Origin: Streptococcus australis
GTDB lineage: Bacteria; Bacillota; Bacilli; Lactobacillales; Streptococcaceae
Direction: 5' to 3'
Assembly: GCF_003943615.1 (NCBI RefSeq)
Contig: NZ_RJPZ01000008.1
Coordinates: 23,808-87,807, forward strand
DNA length: 64,000 nt
The notes beneath the pieces are model-generated. The model ran no database searches, had not been told where the DNA came from, and saw only the letters and a list, made by a program, of their open reading frames with translations. Of this stretch, positions 17,501 to 26,751 are shown in pieces. The stretch's first letter is position 1, and each line of letters begins with the position of its first letter. The translations under genes and the position numbers were made by a program.

Positions 17501-18992
17501 CAAGAAGGATGGAGTAGAAACCTTCTATGCTCGTAAAACAAAAGATGTTGGCAATGGTGGAATCTTACGAGAGCAAGTCTTCTATGTCAAGGCCTTTGAT
17601 GAAGAGGGGACCTTGGTTAAGGAGGGGAAAGACGGCCTAGGGAAGACTAGTCGCTTTGAAAACCGTGTCTATTTAACGACGAATGAAGATGGTGGCTATA
17701 CTCTTCCAGAAGGAATCAGTAAAGACTTACTTTACTATGTGGTAGAAGACTACGCTGGAAACCGTGACTTTGCTTCTCTTGCTGATTTTGCTGGTACTGA
17801 AGATAGTGGCCGAATTAAGGTGTCAGTCCTAGATGCTGATACACATCAAGAATTAGATACCGATTTTGTCTACCGTATCAAGGATGATCAAGGACGGTAT
17901 GTCAACTTAGACAAAGGGAAAGAAATCAATTTCCTTAAGTTTGGTAGCTATGTTGCAGAACTCTTTGCCTATGATAAATCAGATCTGAAACTCGTCAGCG
18001 AACGAACTCAGAAATTTGAAATCACTGCAGAGGATAGCTTTAAGACCATCGAATTCTTGGCTAAAGAGATTGTCACTGCACCTTTGAGTCTGGTCTTTGA
18101 TCAAGCAGTACCAAGAACAACACCAGTTGTCTTGAAAAATGAAGCTGGAGAAACCTTTGTTCTTCCAGTTCAACGCTATGGTAAGAATGCCTTTGGAAAA
18201 GATGTCCCAGTTGGAACCTATACGATTTCAGTCGGTCTACCAACAGGCTATGAGTTATTTGAGGATGCACCGACTGTGACCGTTCTGGCGGACCAAAACA
18301 ATCTCGCGAAACTTTCTGTTGTCATTAAGTCCCAATTGTTGCAATTGTTAGCTCAACAAGCTAACTTGACCAGCACTCCTCAGTACTTTAATGCAACGAG
18401 TGAAAAACGTTTAGCCTATGATGCAGTTTATCAAGAAGCTCAGAAAGCTCTTGCGACTAAGTTGTCACAAGCAGAAGTTAACAAAGTCCTTTCAAATCTT
18501 GAATTGGTAACAAGTCAATTAGATGGGAAAGAGTCTGATTTTACAGCACTTAAATCAGCCATTGCTGCCTATGATGTGACCTCAAAAACAGGTCGTTATG
18601 CGAATGCTAAAGATACTGCTCGGCGTGCCTTTGATCAAAGCTTTAAGGAATTGGCCCTCTTGCTCGTTCGTGAAGGTGTGACACAAGAGCAAATCAACCA
18701 AGCACTTGCGAACTACCAGACTGCTGATCAACAGTTAAATGGGAAAACAACTGATTTTTCAAGTCTTAAGAAACTGATTGCGTCAGAACTCCAGTTCCAA
18801 GCTAAGAACGCTAAGTTTATCTATGCAGCAGATAAGGTGAAGGTGAACTACCTTCAAGCCTTTATCCGCGCTCAAGCTGTACTGGCTAATCCTGGTGCTA
18901 GTCAACAGGAAGTCAAGGCGGCCTTAGCAGAGGTTAAAGCTGCTAAGAAAAAATTAAATGGGAAAAAACCAAAGGTTGCAAAACGCCCATAA
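14514..18992 (+). CDS. Secreted subtilisin-like serine protease (S8, C5a peptidase/PrtA-like)
   Basis: A 1492-residue surface protease. Residues 6-34 form a YSIRK-type signal peptide (FSLRKYKFGVASVLLG), which directs secretion at the septum. Residues about 35-165 are a disordered Glu/Lys/Ala-rich propeptide. The catalytic domain has Asp193 (VIDSG), His259 (SHGMH), oxyanion Asn361 and Ser587 (GTSMAS), with a protease-associated insert at about 405-545. Fn3-like domains follow (about 660-1100), and three FIVAR-like repeats with a (Q/K)LNGK or QLDGK motif end the chain. There is no LPxTG, hydrophobic span or frameshifted sorting signal; the tail is basic (KKPKVAKRP). Substrate unknown: host proteins or complement are typical. 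Confidence 0.9.
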   Translation: MSKQRFSLRKYKFGVASVLLGSVLVFGAGNVSANETKQPETAVVASAEANPALPTPVSDQANEQIRDSVVENGKVVDEPASSEKGATSPSVESGSQVVAQEAKTEDKATEKQVEAVTKIEAKPAEKASEGQEKTEVKPSSTEEKAEAKPATEARAEKKAEDKPFSISSNTMINVPQTWEKGYKGEGTVVAVIDSGLDVYHEVLRISDPTKGKFKNQTELEAAKKAAGIDYGKWYNDKVVFAYDYMDGDDNIKEKDHDSHGMHVTGIATGNPNKKAGDGNYVYGVAPEAQVMFMRVFSDRSGSTSDVVYVKAIDDAVALGADVINMSLGSATGSTVNASPAVREAIQRARAKGVSVIIAAGNSNTYGYGYDNPSADNPDYGVVGSPSTVEESISVASVNDSVVTEEVFTVRGLEENADLDKGKFTYTAAETDVNFENGKEYDYVDAGLGRESDLETLDLTGKVALIKRGEITFSDKVANVYKKGAIGALIYNSVEGASVKMGLGGDARKIPAVFISKRYGEAIKGKDYKIVFDGSLDNRPNPDAGKISEFSSWGVSTDGQLKPDVTAPGGSIFSSLNDNSYGSMSGTSMASPHVAGVSALVKEYLQAHHPELSPEKLSATVKALIMSTAKPHFNKETGAYTSVRQQGAGIVDTAAAVSTDLYVTNEDAYPSVTLGNVEDRFSFDVTVHNISDTDRELKMIVNTTTDDVKDDHFTLKPRKLTETVWPNVTVKAHSSQTVTVTVDASKFAEELTKLMPNGYFLEGFVRFVDPADDGDVVSIPFMGFRGSFQNIPAVEKPIYNLVREGKSGFYYDVPETKHVPSNANVTSLVSNANDVLYSTAKKKTAERSPIVLGTVETPEGLNVLHLDADGNVRLAISPDGDGNKDYVQYRAVVLRNLKKMKAAVYKADNQAFAQPVWTSTGTFSARKNYFDGRGKQSYLVDNTAWEGTDAKGEKVADGHYVYEVRYTPAVPGADEQVVRFNLQIDTQNPVLTSGYTTKKDGVETFYARKTKDVGNGGILREQVFYVKAFDEEGTLVKEGKDGLGKTSRFENRVYLTTNEDGGYTLPEGISKDLLYYVVEDYAGNRDFASLADFAGTEDSGRIKVSVLDADTHQELDTDFVYRIKDDQGRYVNLDKGKEINFLKFGSYVAELFAYDKSDLKLVSERTQKFEITAEDSFKTIEFLAKEIVTAPLSLVFDQAVPRTTPVVLKNEAGETFVLPVQRYGKNAFGKDVPVGTYTISVGLPTGYELFEDAPTVTVLADQNNLAKLSVVIKSQLLQLLAQQANLTSTPQYFNATSEKRLAYDAVYQEAQKALATKLSQAEVNKVLSNLELVTSQLDGKESDFTALKSAIAAYDVTSKTGRYANAKDTARRAFDQSFKELALLLVREGVTQEQINQALANYQTADQQLNGKTTDFSSLKKLIASELQFQAKNAKFIYAADKVKVNYLQAFIRAQAVLANPGASQQEVKAALAEVKAAKKKLNGKKPKVAKRP

Positions 18993-19020
18993 CCTTACCC
19001 TTTCTTTGAAAGGAATTTAT

Positions 19021-19055
19021 ACAAGTCTGAAACAACTGTTTCGGACTTGTTTTTT
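19021..19055 (+). terminator. Intrinsic terminator after the protease gene
   Basis: A 13-bp stem (19021-19033 with 19038-19050, one G-U pair) followed by T6. Confidence 0.92.
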
Positions 19056-19056
19056 G

Positions 19057-19085
19057 TTTACACTCGAATAGAAATCTGCTATAAT
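19057..19085 (+). promoter_or_regulatory. Promoter of the glycyl-tRNA synthetase operon
   Basis: TTTACA (19057-19062), 17-nt spacer, TATAAT (19080-19085); transcript start expected near 19092. Confidence 0.87.
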
Positions 19086-19091
19086 ACTAGT

Positions 19092-19290
19092 CAAGAAAGA
19101 AAGGCTTATGGCGTTTTTTTAGCGAGCTTGGGACAGTGAAAGCCAAGTAGAACAAAATAGGCAAGTGGCGCTTTCTCTCAGTAGATAGCTGAGTACAGTA
19201 GAATAAAATGAAGTAATAAATTAGGGTGGAACCGCGTTTCTGACGCCCCTAGGTCACTTGACTTAGGGGGAAGACACGGTTCTTTTTGTA
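19092..19290 (+). promoter_or_regulatory. Glycine-specific T-box leader
   Basis: A T-box riboswitch controlling glyQS. The canonical T-box AGGGTGGAACCGCG lies at 19223-19236. Its bulge TGGA (19227-19230) would pair with the UCCA 3' end of uncharged tRNA-Gly, whose discriminator is U. The likely specifier codon is GGC at 19160-19162, on the 3' side of stem I (GAAAG near 19099 with CTTTC near 19171). The competing terminator has an inner stem from CCCCTA to TAGGGG (about 19246-19269) and an outer AACCG/CGGTT, then CTTTTT. Uncharged tRNA-Gly should favour read-through into glyQ. Confidence 0.93.
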
Positions 19291-19330
19291 TTCTAGGTCG
19301 CAAGAAACTATATTAATTAAGGAGTATTTA

Positions 19331-20248
19331 ATGTCTAAGAAATTAACCTTTCAAGAAATTATTTTGACTTTGCAACAATACTGGAATGATCAGGGTTGTA
19401 TGCTCATGCAGGCTTATGATAACGAAAAAGGTGCGGGAACCATGAGTCCTTATACCTTCCTCCGTGCCATTGGTCCTGAACCATGGAATGCGGCCTATGT
19501 AGAGCCATCACGTCGTCCAGCAGATGGACGTTACGGGGAAAACCCAAATCGCCTTTACCAGCACCACCAATTCCAAGTGGTTATGAAACCATCCCCATCA
19601 AACATTCAAGAACTTTACCTTGAGTCATTGGAAAAACTGGGTATCAATCCTTTGGAACACGATATCCGCTTCGTTGAAGATAACTGGGAAAACCCATCAA
19701 CAGGATCAGCAGGTCTTGGTTGGGAAGTATGGTTGGACGGTATGGAAATCACTCAGTTCACCTACTTCCAACAGGTTGGTGGCTTGGCAACAGGTCCTGT
19801 TACCGCTGAGGTCACCTATGGTTTGGAACGTTTGGCTTCTTACATCCAAGAAGTAGACTCAGTTTATGATATCGAGTGGGCTCCAGGTGTTAAATACGGA
19901 GAAATCTTCCTTCAACCAGAATATGAGCACTCAAAATACAGCTTTGAAGTTTCAGATCAAGATATGCTTCTTGAAAACTTTGAAAAATTTGAAAAAGAGG
20001 CCGGACGTGCTTTGGAATTGGGTCTCGTTCACCCAGCCTATGACTACGTTTTGAAATGTTCACATACCTTTAACTTACTTGATGCTCGTGGAGCGGTATC
20101 TGTTACAGAACGTGCCGGCTACATTGCCCGCATTCGTAACTTGGCCCGTGTCGTAGCTAAGACCTTTGTTGCAGAACGTAAAAAACTTGGTTACCCACTG
20201 CTAGATGAAGCTACACGCGCCAAACTCCTAGCAGAAGAGGAAGAATAG
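19331..20248 (+). CDS. glyQ: Glycyl-tRNA synthetase alpha subunit
   Basis: A 305-residue class II synthetase catalytic subunit of the bacterial alpha2beta2 type. Characteristic segments are QYWNDQGC near the N-terminus, [13 protein letters not shown] (motif 2 region, about 62-74) and [21 protein letters not shown]. Start ATG 19331 follows AAGGAG; an earlier TTG at 19286 lies in the T-box terminator. The downstream partner glyS is separated by an unusual 212-nt structured gap. Confidence 0.97.
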   Translation: MSKKLTFQEIILTLQQYWNDQGCMLMQAYDNEKGAGTMSPYTFLRAIGPEPWNAAYVEPSRRPADGRYGENPNRLYQHHQFQVVMKPSPSNIQELYLESLEKLGINPLEHDIRFVEDNWENPSTGSAGLGWEVWLDGMEITQFTYFQQVGGLATGPVTAEVTYGLERLASYIQEVDSVYDIEWAPGVKYGEIFLQPEYEHSKYSFEVSDQDMLLENFEKFEKEAGRALELGLVHPAYDYVLKCSHTFNLLDARGAVSVTERAGYIARIRNLARVVAKTFVAERKKLGYPLLDEATRAKLLAEEEE

Positions 20249-20299
20249 ACAGAATTACAGGAATAAATGACTGAAAGTCGACCGTAGGTCGCTAAATAA

Positions 20300-20430
20300 A
20301 ACAAGACCGCTGTAGTGAAAGTCGGATAAGAAGTTTCTTATCCGACTGGGGAACTGACGAGACTTAAGGCTTGACAGTTAGCAATGAAACCGAAGGTTTG
20401 CTTGCGTCCCCCACTACTAAAGGTCTTGTT
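20300..20430 (+). ncRNA. Structured RNA element between glyQ and glyS (candidate)
   Basis: Nested complementary segments fill this gap. Outer stem AACAAGACC (20300-20308) with GGTCTTGTT (20422-20430). Next, GTAGTG (20312-20317) with CACTAC (20412-20417), then GGGG (20348-20351) with CCCC (20408-20411). A perfect 13-bp hairpin AGTCGGATAAGAA / TTCTTATCCGACT lies at 20320-20347. Inside are AACTG/CAGTT (20352-20356, 20375-20379) and a GCAA..AAACC / GGTTT..TTGC hairpin (20381-20405). No coding frame, no T run. I cannot name the family; it may be a dispersed repeat or a stable operon-internal RNA. Confidence 0.6.
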
Positions 20431-20460
20431 GAAGAACATTAATTGTGTAAAGGAAAAAAC

Positions 20461-22497
20461 ATGACAAAAAACTTATTAGTAGAACTAGGACTTGAAGAGT
20501 TACCAGCCTACGTTGTCACACCAAGTGAAAAACAATTGGGTGAGAAAATGGCAGCCTTCTTGGATGAAAACCGTCTTTCATATGAAAGCATTCAAACCTT
20601 CTCAACTCCACGTCGTTTGGCTGTTCGTGTACTTGGTTTAGCAGACCAACAAACCGATTTGACTGAAGATTTTAAAGGACCTTCTAAGAAAATTGCCTTG
20701 GATGCTGATGGAAACTTCTCAAAAGCAGCGCAAGGCTTTGTCCGTGGAAAAGGCTTGACTGTAGATGACATCGAATTCCGTGAAGTTAAGGGAGAAGAAT
20801 ACGTTTACGTGACGAAACATGAAGCTGGAAAACCTGCCAAAGAAGTCTTGGCCGGCGTTCCAGAAGTACTTGCTTCATTGACTTTCCCTGTCAGCATGCA
20901 CTGGGCTAACAACAGCTTTGAATACATTCGTCCAGTTCATACCTTGATTGTCCTTTTGGGTGATGAAGCGCTTGATCTCGACTTCTTGGATATCCATTCA
21001 GGTCGTGTGAGTCGCGGACACCGTTTCCTTGGACATGAAGTGGAAATTACCAATGCGGATTCGTACGAAGAAGACCTTCGTACCGTTTACGTCATTGCAG
21101 ACAGCAAAGAACGTGAAAACATGATTCGTGAGCAAATCAAAGCTATTGAAACAGAACAAGGTGTTCAAGTCCAAATCGAAGAAGGACTTTTGAATGAAGT
21201 CTTGAACTTGGTCGAATACCCAACTGCCTTTATGGGAAGTTTCGATACTAAGTATTTGGACGTTCCAGAAGAAGTCTTGGTGACATCAATGGAAACGCAC
21301 CAACGTTACTTTGTTGTACGTGACCTTGACGGTAAGCTTAAACCAAACTTCATCTCAGTCCGTAATGGGAATGCTGAGCACTTGGAAAATGTTATCCGAG
21401 GAAATGAAAAAGTCTTGGTGGCGCGTCTCGAAGATGGTGAATTCTTCTGGCGTGAAGACCAAAAACTCAAGATTGAAGACCTGGTTGCTAAATTGGCACA
21501 CGTGACTTTCCATGAAAAAATCGGTTCTCTTTCAGAACACATGGCCCGTGCTGGTGTCATTGCGGCTTCCTTAGCTGAGCAAGCTGGCTTGACTGCTGAA
21601 GAAAAAGCTGCTGTAGCTCGTGCAGCAGAAATCTACAAATTTGACCTCTTGACTGGTATGGTTGGAGAGTTTGATGAATTGCAAGGAATCATGGGTGAAA
21701 AATACGCCCTCCTTGCTGGTGAAGATGCTGCAGTAGCGACAGCTATCCGTGAGCACTACCTGCCTGATGCAGCAGACGGAGCCCTTCCTGAAACCAAGGT
21801 TGGTGCCATCCTTGCTCTTGCGGATAAATTGGATACCCTTCTTTCCTTCTTCTCAGTCGGTTTGATTCCGTCTGGTTCCAATGACCCTTATGCGCTTCGC
21901 CGTGCAACACAAGGGATTGTTCGGATCTTGGATGCCTTTGGTTGGAACATCCCGATGGATGAGTTAATCGATAGTCTTTACGGACTTTCATTTGCTAGTC
22001 TTTCGTATGCCAATCAAGCAGAAGTGCTCAACTTCATCAAGGCGCGTGTAGACAAGATGATGGGACGCACATCTAAAGACATCAAAGAAGCTGTACTTGC
22101 TGGTTCAAACTTCGTGGTAGCGGATATGCTTGAAGCGGCTGAAGCTCTTTCAGAAGCTGCTAAGACTGATGGTTATAAGGCAGCTGTTGAGTCACTCTCT
22201 CGTGCCTTCAACTTGGCAGAAAAAGCAGATGCTTCAGTAGCGGTCGATGCTAGTCTCTTTGAAAATGATCAAGAAAAAGCCTTGGCTCAAGCAGCAGAAA
22301 GTCTTGAATTGACAGGTTCAGCTAGCGACAAATTAGCTCAACTCTTTGCTCTCAGCCCAGTCATTGACGCTTTCTTTGACAATACCATGGTTATGGCAGA
22401 AGATGAGGCTGTTAAAAATAACCGTTTGGCCCTTCTTGCTGGTCTTGTAGCGAAGGCTAAGGCTGTCGCCGCTTTCAACCAATTGAACACAAAATAG
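20461..22497 (+). CDS. glyS: Glycyl-tRNA synthetase beta subunit
   Basis: A 678-residue tRNA-binding subunit of glycyl-tRNA synthetase. It begins [17 protein letters not shown], the family signature, and has the [15 protein letters not shown] and [18 protein letters not shown] segments (HD-like and anticodon-binding parts). I use ATG 20461, preceded by AAAGGAAA, over TTG-type starts upstream. It depends on the T-box promoter of glyQ; no separate promoter is clear in the gap. Confidence 0.96.
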   Translation: MTKNLLVELGLEELPAYVVTPSEKQLGEKMAAFLDENRLSYESIQTFSTPRRLAVRVLGLADQQTDLTEDFKGPSKKIALDADGNFSKAAQGFVRGKGLTVDDIEFREVKGEEYVYVTKHEAGKPAKEVLAGVPEVLASLTFPVSMHWANNSFEYIRPVHTLIVLLGDEALDLDFLDIHSGRVSRGHRFLGHEVEITNADSYEEDLRTVYVIADSKERENMIREQIKAIETEQGVQVQIEEGLLNEVLNLVEYPTAFMGSFDTKYLDVPEEVLVTSMETHQRYFVVRDLDGKLKPNFISVRNGNAEHLENVIRGNEKVLVARLEDGEFFWREDQKLKIEDLVAKLAHVTFHEKIGSLSEHMARAGVIAASLAEQAGLTAEEKAAVARAAEIYKFDLLTGMVGEFDELQGIMGEKYALLAGEDAAVATAIREHYLPDAADGALPETKVGAILALADKLDTLLSFFSVGLIPSGSNDPYALRRATQGIVRILDAFGWNIPMDELIDSLYGLSFASLSYANQAEVLNFIKARVDKMMGRTSKDIKEAVLAGSNFVVADMLEAAEALSEAAKTDGYKAAVESLSRAFNLAEKADASVAVDASLFENDQEKALAQAAESLELTGSASDKLAQLFALSPVIDAFFDNTMVMAEDEAVKNNRLALLAGLVAKAKAVAAFNQLNTK

Positions 22498-22509
22498 AGG
22501 TAAAAGAAT

Positions 22510-22767
22510 ATGGATCCTAAAAAAATTGCTCGTATTAATGAGCTTGCTAAAAAGAAAAAGACGGAAGGTTTGACTGCAGAAGAAAAAGTTGAACAAGCCA
22601 AACTTCGTGAAGAGTATATCGAAGGCTATCGTCGTTCCGTTCGTCACCACGTGGAAGGAATTAAAATCGTGGATGAAGAAGGAAATGACGTGACACCAGA
22701 AAAACTACGTCAAGTCCAACGAGAAAAAGGCTTGCATGGCCGTAGCCTTGATGATCCCAATTCATAA
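22510..22767 (+). CDS. UPF0291 (DUF896, YnzC-like) protein
   Basis: An 85-residue charged, helical protein. The N-terminal [19 protein letters not shown] and [16 protein letters not shown] helices are the DUF896 hallmarks (Bacillus YnzC, a helical hairpin). It starts 12 nt after glyS and ends before a strong terminator, so it is the last gene of the glyQS operon. Molecular role unknown. Confidence 0.88.
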   Translation: MDPKKIARINELAKKKKTEGLTAEEKVEQAKLREEYIEGYRRSVRHHVEGIKIVDEEGNDVTPEKLRQVQREKGLHGRSLDDPNS

Positions 22768-22776
22768 ATAGACAAT

Positions 22777-22816
22777 AGAAAACTCGATCAGATGTTGAAC
22801 TGATCGAGTTTTCTAG
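22777..22816. terminator. Bidirectional terminator after the glyQS operon
   Basis: A 15-bp perfect stem AGAAAACTCGATCAG / CTGATCGAGTTTTCT (22777-22791, 22800-22814) with an 8-nt loop, between convergent genes. Confidence 0.85.
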
Positions 22817-22827
22817 TTCTATATGGG

Positions 22828-23010
22828 CTACTCTGAATCCTTATCTCTATTTTTGTAGTTTTTCCATTGATTTTTAAATATCCAAATGGAGACGGCAAGA
22901 ACAAAGGTAGCTGTCCAAAAAATCCAAGGGACAGGAGTTTGTAGGAAAAAGTAAACTGCAATAAGATCGGCAACTAGCAGGCCAAGGAGAAGGTATTTCT
23001 TATCTTTCAT
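22828..23010 (-). CDS. Small membrane protein, function unknown
   Basis: A 60-residue protein with two hydrophobic helices (about 6-23 and 28-46) and a charged C-terminal end. On its strand an extended -10 TGA-TACAAT lies about 9 nt before ATG 23010, so the mRNA would be nearly leaderless and no ribosome site is seen. A similar 60-residue protein beside the glyS operon is recalled from relatives. Probably real, but the short leader keeps confidence moderate. Confidence 0.55.
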   Translation of the reverse strand: MKDKKYLLLGLLVADLIAVYFFLQTPVPWIFWTATFVLAVSIWIFKNQWKNYKNRDKDSE

Positions 23011-23173
23011 AGAGTTATTGTATCACAATTTGCTTCTCTAGGTCTATTGGTTGATAGAATGAAATAGGATGAGGTTTTTAAAGAATAGGAAGTTTTTATC
23101 TTGAAACGGTGTGTGGATAGAGGAAAGAATCTCAAGTGCATCCTGGTCAGATTTGTGGTAAAATAGATAAGAT

Positions 23174-24124
23174 ATGAGTAAAGAATTTCATCATGTAACG
23201 GTCTTGCTCCATGAAACGATTGATATGCTGGATGTAAAGCCAGATGGAATCTATGTGGATGCCACATTAGGTGGAGCCGGCCATAGCGAATATTTATTAA
23301 GTCAATTAAGTGAAAAAGGACATTTATATGCCTTTGACCAAGATCAGCATGCGATTGATAATGCGGAGAAACGATTGACTCCTTATGTTAAAAAGGGCAT
23401 GGTAACCTTCATCAAAGACAATTTCCGGAATCTTCAAGCCCGTCTCCAAGAATTGGGAGTCAGTGAAATTGATGGCATTTGTTATGACTTGGGAGTCTCT
23501 AGTCCTCAGTTAGATGAGCGGTCTCGTGGTTTTTCTTATAAAAAAGACGCTCCCTTGGACATGCGGATGAATCAAGAAGCTTCTTTGACAGCTTATGAAG
23601 TAGTCAATACCTATGATTACCATGATTTGGTTCGCATCTTTTTCAAGTATGGAGAAGATAAATTCTCTAAACAAATTGCTAGAAAGATCGAACAGGCGCG
23701 TGCTGTCAAACCGATTGAAACGACGACAGAATTAGCAGAGATTATTAAGTCGGCAAAACCAGCCAAGGAACTAAAGAAAAAGGGACATCCAGCCAAACAA
23801 ATTTTTCAGGCTATTCGGATCGAAGTCAATGATGAATTGGGAGCGGCTGATGAATCAATCCAGCAGGCTATGGATTTGTTGGCAGTTGGTGGTCGTATTT
23901 CAGTCATTACCTTTCATTCCTTGGAAGATCGTTTGACCAAGCAATTGTTTAAAGAAGCTTCTACAGTAGATGTACCGAAGGGCTTGCCCTTCATCCCAGA
24001 GGACTTAAAACCAAAAATGGAATTAGTTTCTCGAAAACCGATTCTTCCAAGCCAAGAAGAGTTAGAAAATAACAACCGAGCTCATTCTGCAAAATTGCGG
24101 GTTGCTCAAAAAATTCATAAGTAA
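23174..24124 (+). CDS. rsmH: 16S rRNA (cytosine1402-N4)-methyltransferase RsmH
   Basis: A 316-residue SAM-dependent enzyme (MraW) that methylates N4 of C1402 in 16S rRNA. The motifs [23 protein letters not shown] (SAM-binding, about 33-42) and [10 protein letters not shown] are typical. A -10-like TAAAAT precedes it. It heads the rsmH-ftsL-pbp2X-mraY cluster, the usual streptococcal version of the dcw region. Confidence 0.96.
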   Translation: MSKEFHHVTVLLHETIDMLDVKPDGIYVDATLGGAGHSEYLLSQLSEKGHLYAFDQDQHAIDNAEKRLTPYVKKGMVTFIKDNFRNLQARLQELGVSEIDGICYDLGVSSPQLDERSRGFSYKKDAPLDMRMNQEASLTAYEVVNTYDYHDLVRIFFKYGEDKFSKQIARKIEQARAVKPIETTTELAEIIKSAKPAKELKKKGHPAKQIFQAIRIEVNDELGAADESIQQAMDLLAVGGRISVITFHSLEDRLTKQLFKEASTVDVPKGLPFIPEDLKPKMELVSRKPILPSQEELENNNRAHSAKLRVAQKIHK

Positions 24125-24136
24125 GAGGAAATGAAC

Positions 24137-24472
24137 ATGGCAGATCAACCATTACGATCTCGTGGCAGTCAATTGCAAGATCGTATTCGTCGCTTTACCA
24201 GAGTAGAGAAAGCCTTTTATGGCTCGATTGTCCTAACAGGGATTATCCTTGCTGTCAGTATTATTTTTATGCAGACGCGGATTCTACAAGTGCAAAGTGA
24301 TTTGACAAACCTCAATACGGAACTAAAAACAAAAGAGACTGAACTAGAAGATATCCGGCAAGAAGTCAATGAGTTGACTCGATATGAACGCTTGTCTAAG
24401 TTAGCTAGTTCTCAGGGGATGACCCTCCAAAAAGAAAATCGAAAAGTGGTGAGTTCAAGTAGCGATGAGTAA
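24137..24472 (+). CDS. ftsL: Cell division protein FtsL
   Basis: A 111-residue bitopic protein: basic cytoplasmic N-terminus, one membrane span at about 29-50, then a leucine-zipper coiled coil of about 55 residues outside. It forms a complex with DivIB and DivIC and activates septal synthesis. I choose ATG 24137 rather than 24131 because the AGAGGA site is 1 nt from the first and 7 nt from the second. It overlaps pbp2X by 8 nt. Confidence 0.9.
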   Translation: MADQPLRSRGSQLQDRIRRFTRVEKAFYGSIVLTGIILAVSIIFMQTRILQVQSDLTNLNTELKTKETELEDIRQEVNELTRYERLSKLASSQGMTLQKENRKVVSSSSDE

Positions 24473-26750
24473 ATTAAAAAAGAAAATCATTCGTTATTCC
24501 CTTAAAAAAAGGAAACTTCCAGACCAAAATCGTCGGCAAGTAGCTAAGAATTTGAGTTTGCTTTCCATTCTTGTTTTCTTCATTTTTCTCATTAATTTTG
24601 CAGTTATTATAGGCACAGATAGCAAATTTGGAAAAAATTTATCTGAGTTATCGCATCAAGTCCATCAGAAAACCGAGATTGTTCCAGCCAAACGAGGAAC
24701 AATTTATGATCGAAATGGAGCTGTCATTGCTGAAGATGCGACGACTTATAATGTTTATGCTATCATCGACAAAACTTATAAATCAGCAAAAGGTGAAGTT
24801 TTATACGTTGAAGAAAGCCAATACAACCAAGTAGCGGACGTTTTTAATCGTTATTTGGGGATGGAAAAAGATTATGTCGTCCAACAACTGTCTCAAAAGA
24901 GGCTCAACCAAGTTTCTTTTGGTGCGGCGGGGAACGATATCAGCTATAGCAATATGGATGCTATCCGGAGTGAACTAGAAGCTGCCAACATTAAAGGTGT
25001 TGATTTTACGACGAGTCCAAACCGGAGTTATAAAAATGGGACCTTTGCCTCTCAATTTATCGGTCAAGCTCAATTGGTAGAAGATAAAGAAGGCAATAAA
25101 ACCCTGCAGGGAACAACGGGAATAGAAAAATCCTTGGATCGTATCTTGGGTGGTCAGGATGGAGTTGTGACCTATGAAAAGGATCGTAACGGAAATATTG
25201 TGCCGGGATCAGACAAGGTTGCCGTGAAGACAGAAGATGGAAAGGATGTTTATACAACCCTTTCTGCGGAACTGCAAACCTATCTCGAAACCAGAATGGA
25301 TGTATTCCAAGAAAAGGTAAAAGGCAAATTTGTCAATGCGACCCTAGTGAGTGCCAAAACAGGGGAAATCCTGGCGACTACTCAACGTCCTACCTATAAT
25401 GCAGATACCAAAGAAGGTCTGGATATCAAGAATTTGAGAACTTGGAATACGATTCTTTACCAGGATCAGTACGAACCAGGTTCGACTATGAAGGTCATGA
25501 CCTTGGCCGCGGCGATTGATCATGGGACTTTCCCAGCCTATAATGAGGTATATTACAATAACGAGCTGCAAGTAAAAGATGCGATCATCAAAGACTGGGA
25601 AATCAATATGGGCTTGTCAGAAGGCCACTATATGAATATTGCTCAAGGTTTTGCCTATTCAAGTAACATTGGGATGACCAAGCTAGAGCAGAAGATGGGA
25701 AATAACGTCTGGATGAATTACCTCCACCGCTTCAAATTTGGTCTCCCTACCCGTTTTGGCATGGGCGATGAGAGTTTTGGAAGCCTTCCGGGTGATAACT
25801 ATGTTACTCAAGCTATGTCTGCCTTTGGACAAGGGATATCTGTCAACCAAACGCAGATGTTGCGAGCATTTTCTGCCATTGCCAATGATGGGGAAATGTT
25901 AGAGCCTAAATTTATCAGTGCGATCTACGACGGCAAGCATGAATCCGCTCGTAAATCACAAAGAGAGGTCGTCGGCAATCCAGTTTCCGCTTCAGCTGCT
26001 CAGCAGACTCGTAATTACATGATTACAGTAGGGACTGATCCTCAATTCGGTACCCTCTACTCGTCGGATGGTCCTATTATTCAAGTAGCTGGACAAAATG
26101 TTGCTGTCAAATCAGGGACAGCCCAAATTGCAACGGCTAATGGCTATTTGGAAGGAGAAAATGACAATATCAACTCGATAGTTGTCATGACACCAGCTGA
26201 AGACCCAGATTTCATTATGTATGTGACGGTTCAACAGCCAGAAGTCAGCTTTAGTCCAAAGAGTTGGCAAGAACTGGTGAATCCAGTTCTAGAAGATGCG
26301 GTGGCTTTGAAGGATGAACTGAATCTGGTATCAGAAACCAAAGCCTTGGATGGGGTTACGAAAGAGGAAACCTATAAGATGCCGTCGGCAGAATCCTTGT
26401 CGAAAGAATTGAAGTTGAAGCAGACTATTAGCCCAGGTGGCTTCGCAGATGAACTGCGTCGCAATCTGATCCAGCCTGTCGTTCTAGGAACTGGAAAAAA
26501 TATTAAAAAGATGTCTGTTTCAGCAGGAACGAAATTAAAGGCAAATGAGCAAGTGTTGTTGTTGACAGATGATTTGGATTCAGTTCCGGATATGTACGGC
26601 TGGACCAAGGAAAATGTTGATAAATTTGCTGAATGGACGGGCATTGAGATCACCTATAAAGGGAAAGGTTCTCGTGTGAGCAAACAAAACGTCAAAGTAG
26701 AAACTGCTTTAAAGAAGACGAAGAAAATAACAATTACATTAGGAGATTGA
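24465..26750 (+). CDS. pbp2X: Penicillin-binding protein 2X
   Basis: A 761-residue class B transpeptidase that crosslinks septal peptidoglycan with FtsW. A single membrane span (about 28-49) is followed by the pedestal and transpeptidase domain. The active-site motifs are S340-T-M-K343, SSN in [10 protein letters not shown], and K549-S-G-T. Two PASTA domains end the protein. The positions resemble pneumococcal S337TMK and K547SG, and the Thr after the catalytic Ser is the wild-type residue. It overlaps ftsL and is 1 nt from mraY. Confidence 0.96.
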   Translation: MSKLKKKIIRYSLKKRKLPDQNRRQVAKNLSLLSILVFFIFLINFAVIIGTDSKFGKNLSELSHQVHQKTEIVPAKRGTIYDRNGAVIAEDATTYNVYAIIDKTYKSAKGEVLYVEESQYNQVADVFNRYLGMEKDYVVQQLSQKRLNQVSFGAAGNDISYSNMDAIRSELEAANIKGVDFTTSPNRSYKNGTFASQFIGQAQLVEDKEGNKTLQGTTGIEKSLDRILGGQDGVVTYEKDRNGNIVPGSDKVAVKTEDGKDVYTTLSAELQTYLETRMDVFQEKVKGKFVNATLVSAKTGEILATTQRPTYNADTKEGLDIKNLRTWNTILYQDQYEPGSTMKVMTLAAAIDHGTFPAYNEVYYNNELQVKDAIIKDWEINMGLSEGHYMNIAQGFAYSSNIGMTKLEQKMGNNVWMNYLHRFKFGLPTRFGMGDESFGSLPGDNYVTQAMSAFGQGISVNQTQMLRAFSAIANDGEMLEPKFISAIYDGKHESARKSQREVVGNPVSASAAQQTRNYMITVGTDPQFGTLYSSDGPIIQVAGQNVAVKSGTAQIATANGYLEGENDNINSIVVMTPAEDPDFIMYVTVQQPEVSFSPKSWQELVNPVLEDAVALKDELNLVSETKALDGVTKEETYKMPSAESLSKELKLKQTISPGGFADELRRNLIQPVVLGTGKNIKKMSVSAGTKLKANEQVLLLTDDLDSVPDMYGWTKENVDKFAEWTGIEITYKGKGSRVSKQNVKVETALKKTKKITITLGD

Positions 26751-26751
26751 T

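Noticed and set aside
18900..19020. Hidden LPxTG signal by frameshift after the protease
   Set aside because: I read all forward frames between the stop and the terminator and found no LPxTG, hydrophobic span or basic tail.
20249..20299. CGACC/GGTCG mini-hairpin just after glyQ
   Set aside because: Too small, with no T run, to call as a terminator; it may belong to the structured element but does not nest with it.
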